Shown piece by piece: positions 55,111-63,880 of a stretch of DNA of 64,000 nucleotides; position 1 is the stretch's first letter, and each line of letters begins with the position of its first letter. Position numbers and translations under genes: made by a program. Source of the stretch: Mycolicibacterium sp. CBMA 226 (GTDB taxonomy: Bacteria; Actinomycetota; Actinomycetes; Mycobacteriales; Mycobacteriaceae); contig NZ_VTGY01000014.1 in assembly GCF_009729075.1 (NCBI RefSeq), positions 158,635-222,634 on the forward strand. Reading direction: 5' to 3'. The notes under the pieces are model-generated. The model saw only the letters and a list, made by a program, of their open reading frames with translations, did no database searches and was not told where the DNA came from.

Positions 55111-56262
55111 TCAGTCCAGGACGGTGCGCACCACGGCGTCGGCCAACAAGCGGCCCGGATCGGTCAACACCAACCGGTCGTCGGCGACCACGACCAGACC
55201 GTCTGCCACCGCCTCCTGTGCCCGGTCCCGCTCGTCCGCGGTGAGCACGGCGACCGGCAAACCGGTGCGCAACCGCAGCCGCAGCATGACGTCCTCGACG
55301 TGCCGAGTGGCGGCGTTCAACTCCTCGAAGTCCGCGACCGGCAGCCGGCCGTCGGCCAGTGCCGCGGCATATGCGTTGGGGTGCTTGACGTTCCACCACC
55401 GTCGCGTCCCGACGAACCCGTGCGCACCGGGTCCGGCACCCCACCACTGGCCGCCGTCCCAATAACCCAGGTTGTGGCGGCATTCGCCGCCGGGGCGGCT
55501 CCAGTTCGACACCTCGTACCAGTCGAGCCCGGCGCGGCCGAGGTGTGTATCCAGCAGCTCGTAGCGCGCGGCGAGCACGTCGTCGTCGGGCGCGAGGAGC
55601 TCGCCGCGGCGGACCCGTCGGGCCAGGGCCGTGCCGTCCTCGACGATCAGTGCGTACGCCGATACGTGGTCGACACCGCTCTCGATCGCGGCGTCGGCAG
55701 AGCGGCGCAGGTCGTCGTCGGACTCCCCCGGCGTGCCATAGATGAGGTCGAGGTTGACGTGCTCGAACCCGGCCGCCTGGGCCTCGCGCGCCGCAGCCGG
55801 GGCCCGGCCGGCCGTGTGCGTCCGGTCCAGTGCCGCCAGCACGTGCGGCGCCGTGGACTGCATGCCCAGGGAAATCCGCGTGTAGCCGGCATCGAGGAGC
55901 TCGGTGAAGAACTCGGGCGACGTCGACTCCGGGTTTGACTCGGTGGTGACCTCGGCGCCGGGATTGAGGCGGAAGTTGTCGCGCACCGCATCGAGCACCG
56001 CCCGCAACCCGGAGCCGCCGAGCAGCGACGGCGTGCCGCCGCCGACGAACACCGTGTCGACCGGCAGATCAACCTGGGCGCCGGCCATCGCCAGCTCGGT
56101 ACGCAGTGCGTTCAGCCAGCCCTCGGGATTGGCTCCGCCCAGCTCACCGGCGGTGTAGGTGTTGAAGTCGCAGTACCCGCAGCGGGTCGCGCAGAACGGC
56201 ACGTGGACATAGATGCCGAACGGATCTCCGGCACCGGTGTCGCGCCGTTGATCACTGCTCAT
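55111..56262 (-). CDS. hemW: Radical SAM protein HemW (HemN-like)
   Basis: The 383-residue protein has the radical SAM cluster motif FCATRCGYCDFNTY (C-x3-C-x2-C, residues ~22-32) and GGGTPSLL. In sequence it is the HemW/HemN-like group, often annotated as coproporphyrinogen III oxidase but in tested cases a heme-binding chaperone; whether it oxidises coproporphyrinogen here cannot be read. As in M. tuberculosis (Rv2388c) it is near mbtI. Divergent from the sirA operon. Confidence 0.9.
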   Translation of the reverse strand: MSSDQRRDTGAGDPFGIYVHVPFCATRCGYCDFNTYTAGELGGANPEGWLNALRTELAMAGAQVDLPVDTVFVGGGTPSLLGGSGLRAVLDAVRDNFRLNPGAEVTTESNPESTSPEFFTELLDAGYTRISLGMQSTAPHVLAALDRTHTAGRAPAAAREAQAAGFEHVNLDLIYGTPGESDDDLRRSADAAIESGVDHVSAYALIVEDGTALARRVRRGELLAPDDDVLAARYELLDTHLGRAGLDWYEVSNWSRPGGECRHNLGYWDGGQWWGAGPGAHGFVGTRRWWNVKHPNAYAAALADGRLPVADFEELNAATRHVEDVMLRLRLRTGLPVAVLTADERDRAQEAVADGLVVVADDRLVLTDPGRLLADAVVRTVLD

Positions 56263-56301
56263 GGCAACCAGTGTCCCACCGAGCGATCAGCGAACCGATT
56301 C

Positions 56302-56321
56302 GGGCGAGCGACGCGGAGGGA
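56302..56321 (+). repeat. Degenerate copy of the dispersed 20-bp repeat
   Basis: GGGCGAGCGACGCGGAGGGA resembles GGGCGAGCGAAGCGACGGGA, the first ten bases being identical. It lies in the hemW-sirA intergenic region. Confidence 0.45.
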
Positions 56322-56394
56322 TAGCTTTTTGCTCGCGATGATCCGGAATCTGGCCCAGTTAGGCCGAATGTCCTGTTCGTGGCAGAATGGCCGG

Positions 56395-56490
56395 GTGTCC
56401 GCCAGCCTCAACCGCGCCCTCGGTTCCGCATTGGTGATGCGGCGGCATGTCGACTTCAAGCGTGTATGCAGCTGTTGCTGTCGGCCTTGA
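56395..56490 (+). CDS. Polycysteine leader peptide upstream of sirA
   Basis: A 31-codon frame from GTG 56395 (or GTG 56434/ATG 56437) ends MRRHVDFKRVCSCCCRP: four Cys codons within five just before the stop. Leaderless small proteins with a C-terminal Cys run are known in M. smegmatis upstream of sulfur-assimilation genes; ribosomes stall at the Cys codons when cysteine is low, changing the mRNA fold and letting the downstream operon be expressed. CAGAAT (56383-56388) six bases before GTG 56395 would serve as the -10 for a leaderless start. The overlapping TGATG at 56488-56492 opens a 6-codon frame. The stretch 56263-56615 holds no other gene apart from this leader. Confidence 0.7.
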   Translation: MSASLNRALGSALVMRRHVDFKRVCSCCCRP

Positions 56491-56615
56491 TGCCTGCCTT
56501 GATGCCTTAGAGCTCTGACAACCAGATCTTTCAGCCGGCACAGGATCGGCAGTGCCGGACAGCCCCCGGCGTACGCGTGATCCAACGCCTGCTCTTGCGC
56601 GAAGGAAACCACCCC

Positions 56616-58280
56616 GTGACATCAGCAAAACCCGCCAAGACCCGCGACGAAGGCCAGTGGGCGCTGGGCAATCGTGAGCCGCTGAACCCCAATGAGGTGT
56701 TCAAGCAGGAGGACGACGCGCTCAATGTGCGGCAGCGCATCATCGACGTCCACTCCAAGCAGGGCTTCGAGTCGATCAGCAAGGACGATCTCCGCGGGCG
56801 CTACCGCTGGATGGGTCTGTACACCCAGCGCGAGCAGGGTTACGACGGCACCTTCACCGGCGACGACAACGCCGACCTGCTGGAGGCCCCCTACTTCATG
56901 ATGCGGGTGCGCTGCGACGGCGGTGCGCTGACCAGCGCGGCGCTGCGCACCATCGGTGAGATCTCGACCGAGTTCGCGCGCGACAGCGCCGACATCACCG
57001 ACCGCGAGAACATCCAGTACCACTGGATCCGCGTCGAGGACGTGCCGGAGATCTGGCGTCGCCTCGAATCAGTCGGTCTGCAGACGACCGAGGCGTGTGG
57101 CGACTGCCCGCGCGTCGTGCTCGGTGGCCCGCTGTCCGGCGAGGCCCTCACCGAGGTGCTCGACCCGAGCTGGGCCGTCGACGAGATCGTGCGCCGCTAC
57201 GTCGGCAACCCCGAGTTCTCCAATCTGCCGCGCAAGTACAAGACCGCCATCTCGGGTCTGCAGGACGTCGCCCACGAGATCAACGACATCGCGTTCATCG
57301 GCGTCAACCACCCCGAACACGGCCCCGGCCTGGACGTGTGGGTCGGCGGTGGCCTGTCCACCAACCCGATGCTCGCCCAGCGCCTCGGCGCGTGGGTGCC
57401 GCTGGCCGAGGTGCCCGATGTCTGGGAGGGCATCACCAAGGTCTTCCGCGACTACGGCTACCGCCGCCTGCGCTCCAAGGCCCGACTGAAGTTCCTGATC
57501 AAGGACTGGGGCGTGCAGAAGTTCCGCGAAGTTCTCGAGACCGAATACCTCGGCCGCAAGCTCATCGACGGCCCGGCCCCCGAACAGGTGCCGCACACCA
57601 TCGATCACGTCGGCGTGCAGAAGCTGAAGAACGGCCTGAACGCCGTCGGCGTCGCAGCCATCGCCGGCCGCTCGTCGGGCACCATCCTGACCAAGGTCGC
57701 CGACCTGGCCGCAGCCGCCGGCTCCGACCGGATCCGCCTGACCCCGTACCAGAAGCTCGTCATCCTCGACGTGCCCGACGACAAGGTCGAGGAACTGATC
57801 GCCGGCCTGGACGCGCTGGGCCTGCAGACCCGGCCGTCGCACTGGCGCAAGAACCTGATGGCCTGCACCGGCATCGAGTACTGCAAGCTGTCGTTCGCCG
57901 AGACCCGGGTGCGGGCGCAGACGCTGGTCCCGGAGCTCGAGCAGCGACTTGCCGACCTGAACGCCGCCCTGGACGTGCCGGTCACCATCAATCTCAACGG
58001 CTGCCCCAACTCGTGCGCCCGCATCCAGATCGCCGACATCGGCTTCAAGGGCCAGATGATCGACGACGGCAACGGTCCCGAGGAGGGCTTCCAGGTCCAT
58101 CTGGGCGGCAGCCTGGGCCTGGACAGCGGCTTCGGGCGCAAGCTGCGTCAGCACAAGGTGCTGGCCACCGAGCTGGGTGACTACATCGACCGTGTCGTGC
58201 GCAACTTCGTGAAACAACGCGAGGCCGGCGAGCGTTTTGCCCAGTGGGCCGTTCGGGCCGACGAAGCTGATTTGAGGTGA
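56616..58280 (+). CDS. sirA: Ferredoxin-dependent sulfite reductase
   Basis: Reduces sulfite to sulfide using a siroheme and a [4Fe-4S] cluster (annotated nirA in M. tuberculosis). GTG 56616, after GAAGGAAA, gives 554 residues. The cluster ligands are CTGIEYC (C-x5-C) and CPNSC (C-x3-C). With this start Tyr69 (MGLYTQR) and Cys161 (ACGDCP) fall exactly at the positions of the Tyr-Cys cross-link known in the M. tuberculosis enzyme, which supports both the start and the function as sulfite, not nitrite, reductase. The stop overlaps the cysH start by 4 bp. Expression is probably gated by the polycysteine leader. Confidence 0.95.
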   Translation: MTSAKPAKTRDEGQWALGNREPLNPNEVFKQEDDALNVRQRIIDVHSKQGFESISKDDLRGRYRWMGLYTQREQGYDGTFTGDDNADLLEAPYFMMRVRCDGGALTSAALRTIGEISTEFARDSADITDRENIQYHWIRVEDVPEIWRRLESVGLQTTEACGDCPRVVLGGPLSGEALTEVLDPSWAVDEIVRRYVGNPEFSNLPRKYKTAISGLQDVAHEINDIAFIGVNHPEHGPGLDVWVGGGLSTNPMLAQRLGAWVPLAEVPDVWEGITKVFRDYGYRRLRSKARLKFLIKDWGVQKFREVLETEYLGRKLIDGPAPEQVPHTIDHVGVQKLKNGLNAVGVAAIAGRSSGTILTKVADLAAAAGSDRIRLTPYQKLVILDVPDDKVEELIAGLDALGLQTRPSHWRKNLMACTGIEYCKLSFAETRVRAQTLVPELEQRLADLNAALDVPVTINLNGCPNSCARIQIADIGFKGQMIDDGNGPEEGFQVHLGGSLGLDSGFGRKLRQHKVLATELGDYIDRVVRNFVKQREAGERFAQWAVRADEADLR

Positions 58281-58990
58281 CCTTGGTGAACACAGCCATG
58301 ACTGAAGCCGACCTACGGGAACTTGCCGACCGCGGCGCTGCCGAGCTGGCCGACGCCAGCGCAGAGGAACTGCTGCGCTGGGTCGACGAGAATTTCGGCG
58401 GGCAGTACGTCGTCGCTTCGAACATGCAGGACGCGGTGCTGGTGGAGATGGCGGCGAAGGTGCGGCCGGGCGTCGACGTCCTGTTCCTGGACACCGGCTA
58501 CCACTTCGCCGAGACCATCGGCACCCGTGATGCCGTCGAGGCCGTCTACGGCGTGAACGTGGTGAACGTGACCCCCGAGCAGACCGTCGCCGAACAGGAC
58601 CGACTGGTGGGCAAGGACCTGTTCGCCAGCGACCCCGCCCGCTGCTGCAGCCTGCGCAAGGTGCAGCCGCTGTCCAAGGCGCTCAAGGGCTACTCGGCAT
58701 GGGTTACGGGCATCCGCCGGGTCGAGGCGCCGACGCGCGCCAACGCTCCGCTGATCAGTTTCGACGAGGCGTTCGGTTTGGTGAAGATCAACCCGATCGC
58801 CGCGTGGAGCGATGAGCAGATGCAGGAGTACATCGAAGCCAACGGCATTCTGGTGAATCCGCTTGTGGAGGAAGGCTATCCGTCCATCGGCTGTGCACCG
58901 TGCACCCAGAAGCCGGCCGAGGGCGCCGACCCCCGCAGTGGTCGCTGGGCCGGTCTGGCCAAGACCGAGTGCGGTCTGCACGCGTCCTGA
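58277..58990 (+). CDS. cysH: Adenosine 5'-phosphosulfate reductase
   Basis: Reduces APS to sulfite, feeding SirA. The 237-residue protein has the iron-sulfur cysteines of the APS (not PAPS) reductase group, RCCSLRKVQP and CAPC, and the C-terminal catalytic ECGLH. The P-loop-like start of the PP-loop fold is VVASNMQDAVL. The GTG 58277 overlaps the sirA stop (GTGA); an internal GTG and ATG at codons 4 and 8 are alternatives. Confidence 0.95.
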   Translation: MTLVNTAMTEADLRELADRGAAELADASAEELLRWVDENFGGQYVVASNMQDAVLVEMAAKVRPGVDVLFLDTGYHFAETIGTRDAVEAVYGVNVVNVTPEQTVAEQDRLVGKDLFASDPARCCSLRKVQPLSKALKGYSAWVTGIRRVEAPTRANAPLISFDEAFGLVKINPIAAWSDEQMQEYIEANGILVNPLVEEGYPSIGCAPCTQKPAEGADPRSGRWAGLAKTECGLHAS

Positions 58991-58999
58991 GTTCGCCCT

Positions 59000-59019
59000 G
59001 GGCGAGCGCAGCGACGGGA
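59000..59019 (+). repeat. Copy of dispersed 20-bp repeat before sirB
   Basis: GGGCGAGCGCAGCGACGGGA, one mismatch from the copy before cysE, ends within the ribosome binding site GGGAGGG of sirB and fills most of the 37-bp cysH-sirB gap. Confidence 0.75.
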
Positions 59020-59027
59020 GGGAACTA

Positions 59028-59729
59028 GTGCAACTGATCCTCACCGCGCACGGCAGTGCCGATCCGCGGTCTGCGGCGAACGCCCGCGAGGTGGCCCGAA
59101 CGGTGGCCACCCTGCGGCGCGACGTCGACGTCAAAGTGGCGTTCTGCGAACAGAATTCGCCGAATCTGCGGGACGTCCTGGCCCACTCCCCAGCCGACGG
59201 TGTCGTCGTGCCGCTGCTGCTGGCCGACGCCTATCACGCCCGCATCGACATCCCTGCGATGATCGCCGACGTCAATCCGGCGGTCCGGCAGGCCGACGTG
59301 CTCGGTGAGGACGACCGGCTGATTCACGTGCTGAGCCAACGACTCACCCACTCCGGGGTGTCCCGGCTGGACGCCACCGTCGGCGTCCTGGTGACGGCCG
59401 TCGGGTCGTCGTCGACCGCCGCGAACACGCGGACCGCTGCGGTGGCCACCGCACTGGTGGCGGGCACCCACTGGCAGGCCACCACGGCGTTCGCCACCGG
59501 ACCGCAGGCCAACCTGGCCGAGGCCACCGAGCTGTTGCGGGATCAGGGTGCGACGCGTCTGATCGTCGCACCCTGGTTCCTCGCCCACGGCACGATCACC
59601 GACCGGGTCGCCGGATTCGCTGCTGCACACGGGATTCCGATGGCCCAGCCACTGGGCTCGCACCGACTCGTCGCCGAGACCGTGCTGGACCGCTTCGACG
59701 ATGTCGCGGCCGCCCAGCGCGCAGCGTAA
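59028..59729 (+). CDS. sirB: Sirohydrochlorin ferrochelatase-like (CbiX/SirB)
   Basis: Inserts Fe2+ (or a similar metal) in sirohydrochlorin to make siroheme, the cofactor of SirA. GTG 59028 after GGGAGGGAACTA gives 233 residues beginning LILTAHGSADPRS, with the chelatase His (H8 in TAHGS) and a second AHGTITDR segment; two related halves as in CbiX. It is the third gene of sirA-cysH-sirB, which makes the siroheme assignment more likely than cobaltochelatase. It corresponds to Rv2393 (che1). Confidence 0.88.
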   Translation: MQLILTAHGSADPRSAANAREVARTVATLRRDVDVKVAFCEQNSPNLRDVLAHSPADGVVVPLLLADAYHARIDIPAMIADVNPAVRQADVLGEDDRLIHVLSQRLTHSGVSRLDATVGVLVTAVGSSSTAANTRTAAVATALVAGTHWQATTAFATGPQANLAEATELLRDQGATRLIVAPWFLAHGTITDRVAGFAAAHGIPMAQPLGSHRLVAETVLDRFDDVAAAQRAA

Positions 59730-59843
59730 GCCGTCTGAATCCCGGCAAGACCGCGACCGTCGCCGTATGGATTCCGTATAGATCGTAGCGGCGAAACGAC
59801 GGCGCCGGTTGACTCGCGGTCATGCGAATTTCCGGGGCGACTC

Positions 59844-59951
59844 ATGTCTGACCTGCTGCAACTCCTGACCATGATGGCGCTGCCGGCGTCGGTCCTGCTG
59901 GTGTGCCGCCGGATCAACCGGCGCAACCTGCCCGCGGCACTGCGGCACTAA
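59844..59951 (+). CDS. Possible 35-residue membrane peptide upstream of kup
   Basis: ATG 59844 preceded by GGGGCGACTC starts MSDLLQLLTMMALPASVLLV with a single hydrophobic helix, then a basic tail CRRINRRNLPAALRH ending in TAA. The size and build resemble small membrane subunits such as KdpF. It is 74 bp before kup. Nothing else is seen in the 296 bp between sirB and kup. A chance frame cannot be excluded. Confidence 0.35.
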   Translation: MSDLLQLLTMMALPASVLLVCRRINRRNLPAALRH

Positions 59952-60025
59952 TCGCGCAACGCGCACCCACGTCGCCTACCATCCGGACCGTCGACGAACG
60001 ATCCGGACAAAAGGAGACACCGCGC

Positions 60026-61942
60026 GTGGACACACACACCGATACCGGTCGGCAAGGGCTGCGGCTCGGCCTCGCCGTCAGCGCGCTCGGCGTCGTCTTC
60101 GGCGATATCGGTACCAGCCCGATCTACACCATGCAGACGGTGTTCGATCCAACCGATCCACATCCCGTGCCGATCAGCAGAGACCACATCTACGGTGTGG
60201 TCTCTTTGGTGTTCTGGTCGGTGATGCTGATTGTCACGGTCACCTACGTCAGTCTGGTCATGCGCGCCAACAACGACGGCGAGGGCGGCGTCATGGCGCT
60301 GATCACCTTGGTGAAACGCTCGTCATCCAAGCTCGGTACCCGCACGGCAACCATCCTGGCTGGACTCGGAATCCTCGGCGCCGCATTGTTTTTCGGTGAC
60401 TCGATGATCACCCCGGCGATCTCGGTGCTGTCCGCCGTCGAAGGTGTGAAGACCATCAACCCCGGCCTCGCCGACTGGGTGGTGCCGATGACCGCGGTGA
60501 TCATTCTGGTGCTGTTCAGTGTGCAGCGGCACGGCACCGCGACCGTCGGCCGATTCTTCGGCCCGGTGATGATCCTCTGGTTCGCCGCGATCGGCGCTTG
60601 CGGCGTCATGGGGATTACCAAAGAGCCGGAAATCCTCAAGGCGCTGAATCCCATGTACGCGTTGGGATTCCTCGCCGGGCATTTCGGGATCGCATTCTTC
60701 GCGCTGGCGGCCGTCGTCCTGTCGGTGACGGGCGCCGAGGCGTTGTACGCCGACATGGGGCATTTCGGCCGTAAGCCCATCACCCTGGCCTGGATGATCC
60801 TGGTGTTCCCGGCGTGCACGCTGAGCTACTTCGGTCAGGGCGCCCTGCTGCTGAAGAGTCCCGACGTCACCGACGCCCCGTTCTTCCTCCTGACGCCGGA
60901 CTGGGGCCGGCTGCCGATGGTCATCCTGGCGACCGCGGCCACCGTCATCGCCTCACAGTCGGTGATCACCGGCGCGTTCTCGGTCGCGGCCCAGGCCGCC
61001 CAGCTCGGCTATCTGCCGCGGCTGCGGGTCATGCACACCTCGGCATCGACCATCGGCCAGATCTACGTGCCGTGGATCAACAGCATCCTGATGGTCGCGG
61101 TGCTGGGCCTGGTGTTCGCATTCCGCAGCTCGGCGTCCCTGGCCTACGCGTTCGGGATGGCGGTCACCGGGACCATCACCATCACCACGCTGCTGTTCCT
61201 GGCGATCGCCCGGGCCCGTTGGCGCTGGCCGCTGTGGCAGGTGGCCGGGATCGGCGCGGTGCTGCTGACAGTCGACCTGCTGTTCTTCGCCGCCAACCTG
61301 ACCAAGCTGGTGCACGGAGCCTGGCTGCCGTTGCTGATCGGATTGATCGCGTTCACGGTGATGACCACATGGCAGGACGGCCGCGCCGTGGTGACCCGGG
61401 CACGAGATGCCGTCGAAGGCCCACTGCGGCAGTTCGTCGAATCGATCGTCACCAGTCAGCCGCCACTGACCCGGGTGCCGGGCACCGCGGTGTTCCTCAA
61501 CCGCGGCATCGAGACCGCACCGCTGGCCATGCGCGCCAATGTGAAGTACAACCGGATGCTGCACGAGCACGTCGTGGTGCTGTCCCTCGAGACAGCGACG
61601 GTGCCGCGAGTCGCCGACGGCGCGCGGCTGGCGGTCGACGATCTGGGCTACCGCGACGACGGCATCATCCACGTCACCGCCACCTACGGATATATGGACC
61701 GGCCCGATGTGCCGGCCGCACTGGCACAGCTCGACTCAGCCCATACCGAAGGCCCACTGGATCTGGCGGGAGCGACCTACTTCCTGTCCAAAGTCGATCT
61801 GGTGATGGGCAAGGAGCCGTCGATGGCACCATGGCGGACAAGGCTTTTCATCGGCACGTCCTACATCACGTCCGACGCCGCGGCCTATTTCCAGCTGCCG
61901 CCCGACCGCACCGTGATCTTGGGTTCCCGCATCGAGGTATGA
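60026..61942 (+). CDS. kup: Low-affinity potassium transporter Kup
   Basis: K+/H+ symporter in the cytoplasmic membrane. The start GTG 60026 follows AAAGGAGACACC. The 638-residue protein begins LAVSALGVVFGDIGTSPIYT, the family signature with the acidic residue in the first helix, has twelve predicted membrane segments to about residue 430 and a ~200-residue cytoplasmic C-terminus. Not operonic with the sulfur genes. No c-di-AMP (ydaO) riboswitch pattern is recognised upstream. Confidence 0.95.
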   Translation: MDTHTDTGRQGLRLGLAVSALGVVFGDIGTSPIYTMQTVFDPTDPHPVPISRDHIYGVVSLVFWSVMLIVTVTYVSLVMRANNDGEGGVMALITLVKRSSSKLGTRTATILAGLGILGAALFFGDSMITPAISVLSAVEGVKTINPGLADWVVPMTAVIILVLFSVQRHGTATVGRFFGPVMILWFAAIGACGVMGITKEPEILKALNPMYALGFLAGHFGIAFFALAAVVLSVTGAEALYADMGHFGRKPITLAWMILVFPACTLSYFGQGALLLKSPDVTDAPFFLLTPDWGRLPMVILATAATVIASQSVITGAFSVAAQAAQLGYLPRLRVMHTSASTIGQIYVPWINSILMVAVLGLVFAFRSSASLAYAFGMAVTGTITITTLLFLAIARARWRWPLWQVAGIGAVLLTVDLLFFAANLTKLVHGAWLPLLIGLIAFTVMTTWQDGRAVVTRARDAVEGPLRQFVESIVTSQPPLTRVPGTAVFLNRGIETAPLAMRANVKYNRMLHEHVVVLSLETATVPRVADGARLAVDDLGYRDDGIIHVTATYGYMDRPDVPAALAQLDSAHTEGPLDLAGATYFLSKVDLVMGKEPSMAPWRTRLFIGTSYITSDAAAYFQLPPDRTVILGSRIEV

Positions 61943-61990
61943 AATACCCACCCGTGGGGAATGCGTTGTCCCAAGCAGATAGATTTTGTG

Positions 61991-62138
61991 ATGATCGAAA
62001 CCCTTGACGGAGCACCTGCGATTCAGCAGATTCGGCAGGTGCCTGTCACGGCGCGACGGTCGTGCGTGGCACCACGGTGTCGCGTGCGCACCCACAATTT
62101 CACCAGCAGGTCCGTTGCGAGCCCACCCACGCGGTGAG
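61991..62138 (+). CDS. Possible leaderless small ORF upstream of cysK
   Basis: A 48-codon frame [19 protein letters not shown]... ending at TGA 62138. TAGATT (61980-61985) lies five bases before ATG 61991, the right distance for a -10 element with a leaderless start (GTG 61988 also possible). Two Cys codons occur but no Cys run, and the C-terminal half is Arg-rich. An imperfect hairpin GCACCTGC/GCAGGTGC lies within. It might be an upstream peptide controlling cysK or a chance frame. Confidence 0.3.
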
Positions 62139-62162
62139 CTGGCGCATGACGAGAGGTTGTCG

Positions 62163-63098
62163 ATGGGCAAGATCTACGCCAATGTCACCGAATTGGTCGG
62201 GCGCACCCCGCTGGTCCGGCTCAACCGGTTGACCGAGGGCGCTGGTGCCCAGGTCGTCGCCAAGCTGGAGTTCTACAACCCGGCCAACAGCGTGAAGGAC
62301 CGCATCGGCGTCGCGATCGTCGACGCCGCCGAGCAGTCCGGCGAACTCAAGCCCGGTGGCACCATCGTGGAGGCCACGAGCGGCAACACCGGCATCGCGC
62401 TGGCGCTGGTGGGCGCGGCCCGTGGCTACAAGGTCATCCTGACCATGCCGGAGACCATGTCTCTCGAACGGCGCGTGATACTGCGCGCGTACGGCGCCGA
62501 GATCGTGCTGACGCCGGGCGCCGAGGGCATGGCCGGCGCGGTCGCCAGGGCCAAGCAGATCCTCGCCGAGACCCCGAACTCCGTCGCTGCCGATCAGTTC
62601 GCCAACCCGGCCAACCCCGCGATCCATGAAAAGACCACGGCCGAGGAGGTCTGGGCCGACACGGATGGCGAGGTCGACATCTTCGTCGCCGGCATCGGCA
62701 CCGGCGGCACCCTCACCGGTGTCGGACACATCCTCAAGTCCCGCAAGCCGGGTGTGAAGATCGTCGGCGTCGAACCGATCGACTCCCCCATCCTCACCGG
62801 CGGCCAGGCCGGGCCGCACAAGATTCAGGGCCTCGGCGCGAACTTCATCCCTGAGATCCTCGACCGCGAGGTGTACGACGAGATCATCGACGTGGCGTTC
62901 CCGGACGCCATCGAGGTGGCGCGGGCGCTGGGCACCGAAGAGGGCATCCTGGGCGGCATCTCGGCCGGTGCCAACGTCTGGGCGGCGCTGCAGCTGGCCA
63001 AGCGCCCCGAGAACGCCGGCAAGCTGATCGTGGTGATCGTCCCCGACTTCGGCGAGCGGTACGTCTCCACGGCGCTGTACGAGCACATCCGGGACTGA
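62163..63098 (+). CDS. cysK: O-acetylserine sulfhydrylase (cysteine synthase)
   Basis: PLP enzyme making cysteine from O-acetylserine and sulfide, the last step of the pathway served by sirA-cysH. ATG 62163 with GAGAGGTTG upstream gives 311 residues. PLP Lys is in [11 protein letters not shown] (~residue 44), the substrate loop is TSGNTG, and the phosphate-binding loop GTGGTLTG. Its C-terminus keeps the segment binding the CysE tail. cysE follows 33 bp later. Confidence 0.96.
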   Translation: MGKIYANVTELVGRTPLVRLNRLTEGAGAQVVAKLEFYNPANSVKDRIGVAIVDAAEQSGELKPGGTIVEATSGNTGIALALVGAARGYKVILTMPETMSLERRVILRAYGAEIVLTPGAEGMAGAVARAKQILAETPNSVAADQFANPANPAIHEKTTAEEVWADTDGEVDIFVAGIGTGGTLTGVGHILKSRKPGVKIVGVEPIDSPILTGGQAGPHKIQGLGANFIPEILDREVYDEIIDVAFPDAIEVARALGTEEGILGGISAGANVWAALQLAKRPENAGKLIVVIVPDFGERYVSTALYEHIRD

Positions 63099-63100
63099 CC

Positions 63101-63120
63101 GGGCGAGCGAAGCGACGGGA
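63101..63120 (+). repeat. Copy of dispersed 20-bp repeat before cysE
   Basis: GGGCGAGCGAAGCGACGGGA fills most of the 33-bp gap between cysK and cysE, ending 11 bp before the cysE start codon. Confidence 0.8.
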
Positions 63121-63131
63121 AATAGATACGT

Positions 63132-63728
63132 ATGACGCTGTTCTCGGGGCTGTTCTCCACGCTCCGCGAGGACCTGGACAACGCCCGCAGCCACGACCCC
63201 GCCGGACGCGGAGACTTCGAGAACGCCCTGGTGTACTCGGGCCTGCATGCCATCTGGTCGCACCGCCTGGCCCACCGGCTGTGGGCCAGGCCGGGCTGGC
63301 GTGGGCCGGCCCGCGTGCTGGCGCAAGCAACCCGGTTTTTCACGGGCATCGAGATTCACCCGGGGGCGACCATCGGGCGGCGGTTCTTCATCGACCATGG
63401 CATGGGCGTGGTGATCGGCGAGACCACCGAGATCGGCGACGACGTCATGGTCTACCACGGAGTCACGCTGGGCGGCCGCAGTCTCAATAAGGGCAAGCGC
63501 CACCCGACCATCGGCAACCGGGTGACAGTCGGCGCGGGCGCCAAGGTACTGGGCCCCATCCTTGTGGGTGACGACTCCGCCGTCGGCGCGAATGCCGTTG
63601 TGACACATGATGTTCCGGCAGATTCCATCGCGACCGGCATTCCGGCGATCGTGCGTCCGCGTACCGAGAAGCAACGCGAGCCCGCCGTCGACCCGACGAC
63701 CTACATCGACCCGGCGATGTACATCTGA
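63132..63728 (+). CDS. cysE: Serine O-acetyltransferase
   Basis: Makes O-acetylserine for CysK. The 198-residue protein has a short helical N-terminal part and the left-handed beta-helix hexapeptide repeats ([41 protein letters not shown], about residues 70-115) with the catalytic His. The C-terminus ends in Ile (DPAMYI), as needed to bind in the CysK active site and form the cysteine synthase complex. M. tuberculosis CysE is ~229 residues; this shorter length is seen in other mycobacteria. Confidence 0.95.
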   Translation: MTLFSGLFSTLREDLDNARSHDPAGRGDFENALVYSGLHAIWSHRLAHRLWARPGWRGPARVLAQATRFFTGIEIHPGATIGRRFFIDHGMGVVIGETTEIGDDVMVYHGVTLGGRSLNKGKRHPTIGNRVTVGAGAKVLGPILVGDDSAVGANAVVTHDVPADSIATGIPAIVRPRTEKQREPAVDPTTYIDPAMYI

Positions 63729-63744
63729 CCGTCAACGCTGTTGG

Positions 63745-63873
63745 TCACGCCCACTTGGCGTTGACCCTGCGCTGAGGATCAACGCCTCTCGCACTTCTAC
63801 GCCCTGGTTACCGGATCAACGCAGGATCACGCCCACCTGGCGTTCACCCTGCGCTGAGGGCCAACGCCTCTCG
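63745..63873 (+). repeat. Two 47-bp direct repeats with internal palindrome
   Basis: 63745-63791 and 63827-63873 agree at 43 of 47 bases. The first contains GGCGTTGA ... TCAACGCC (63757-63764 and 63779-63786), an 8-bp inverted repeat with a 14-nt loop; the second keeps GGCGTT/AACGCC. They lie just after cysE and before the IS30-like element; the first can act as the cysE terminator. No gene is seen in 63729-63921. Confidence 0.75.
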
Positions 63874-63880
63874 GGCGGTT

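Noticed and set aside
59730..60025. c-di-AMP (ydaO) or other riboswitch upstream of kup
   Set aside because: No recognisable conserved core; the 296-bp region shows only the small ORF.
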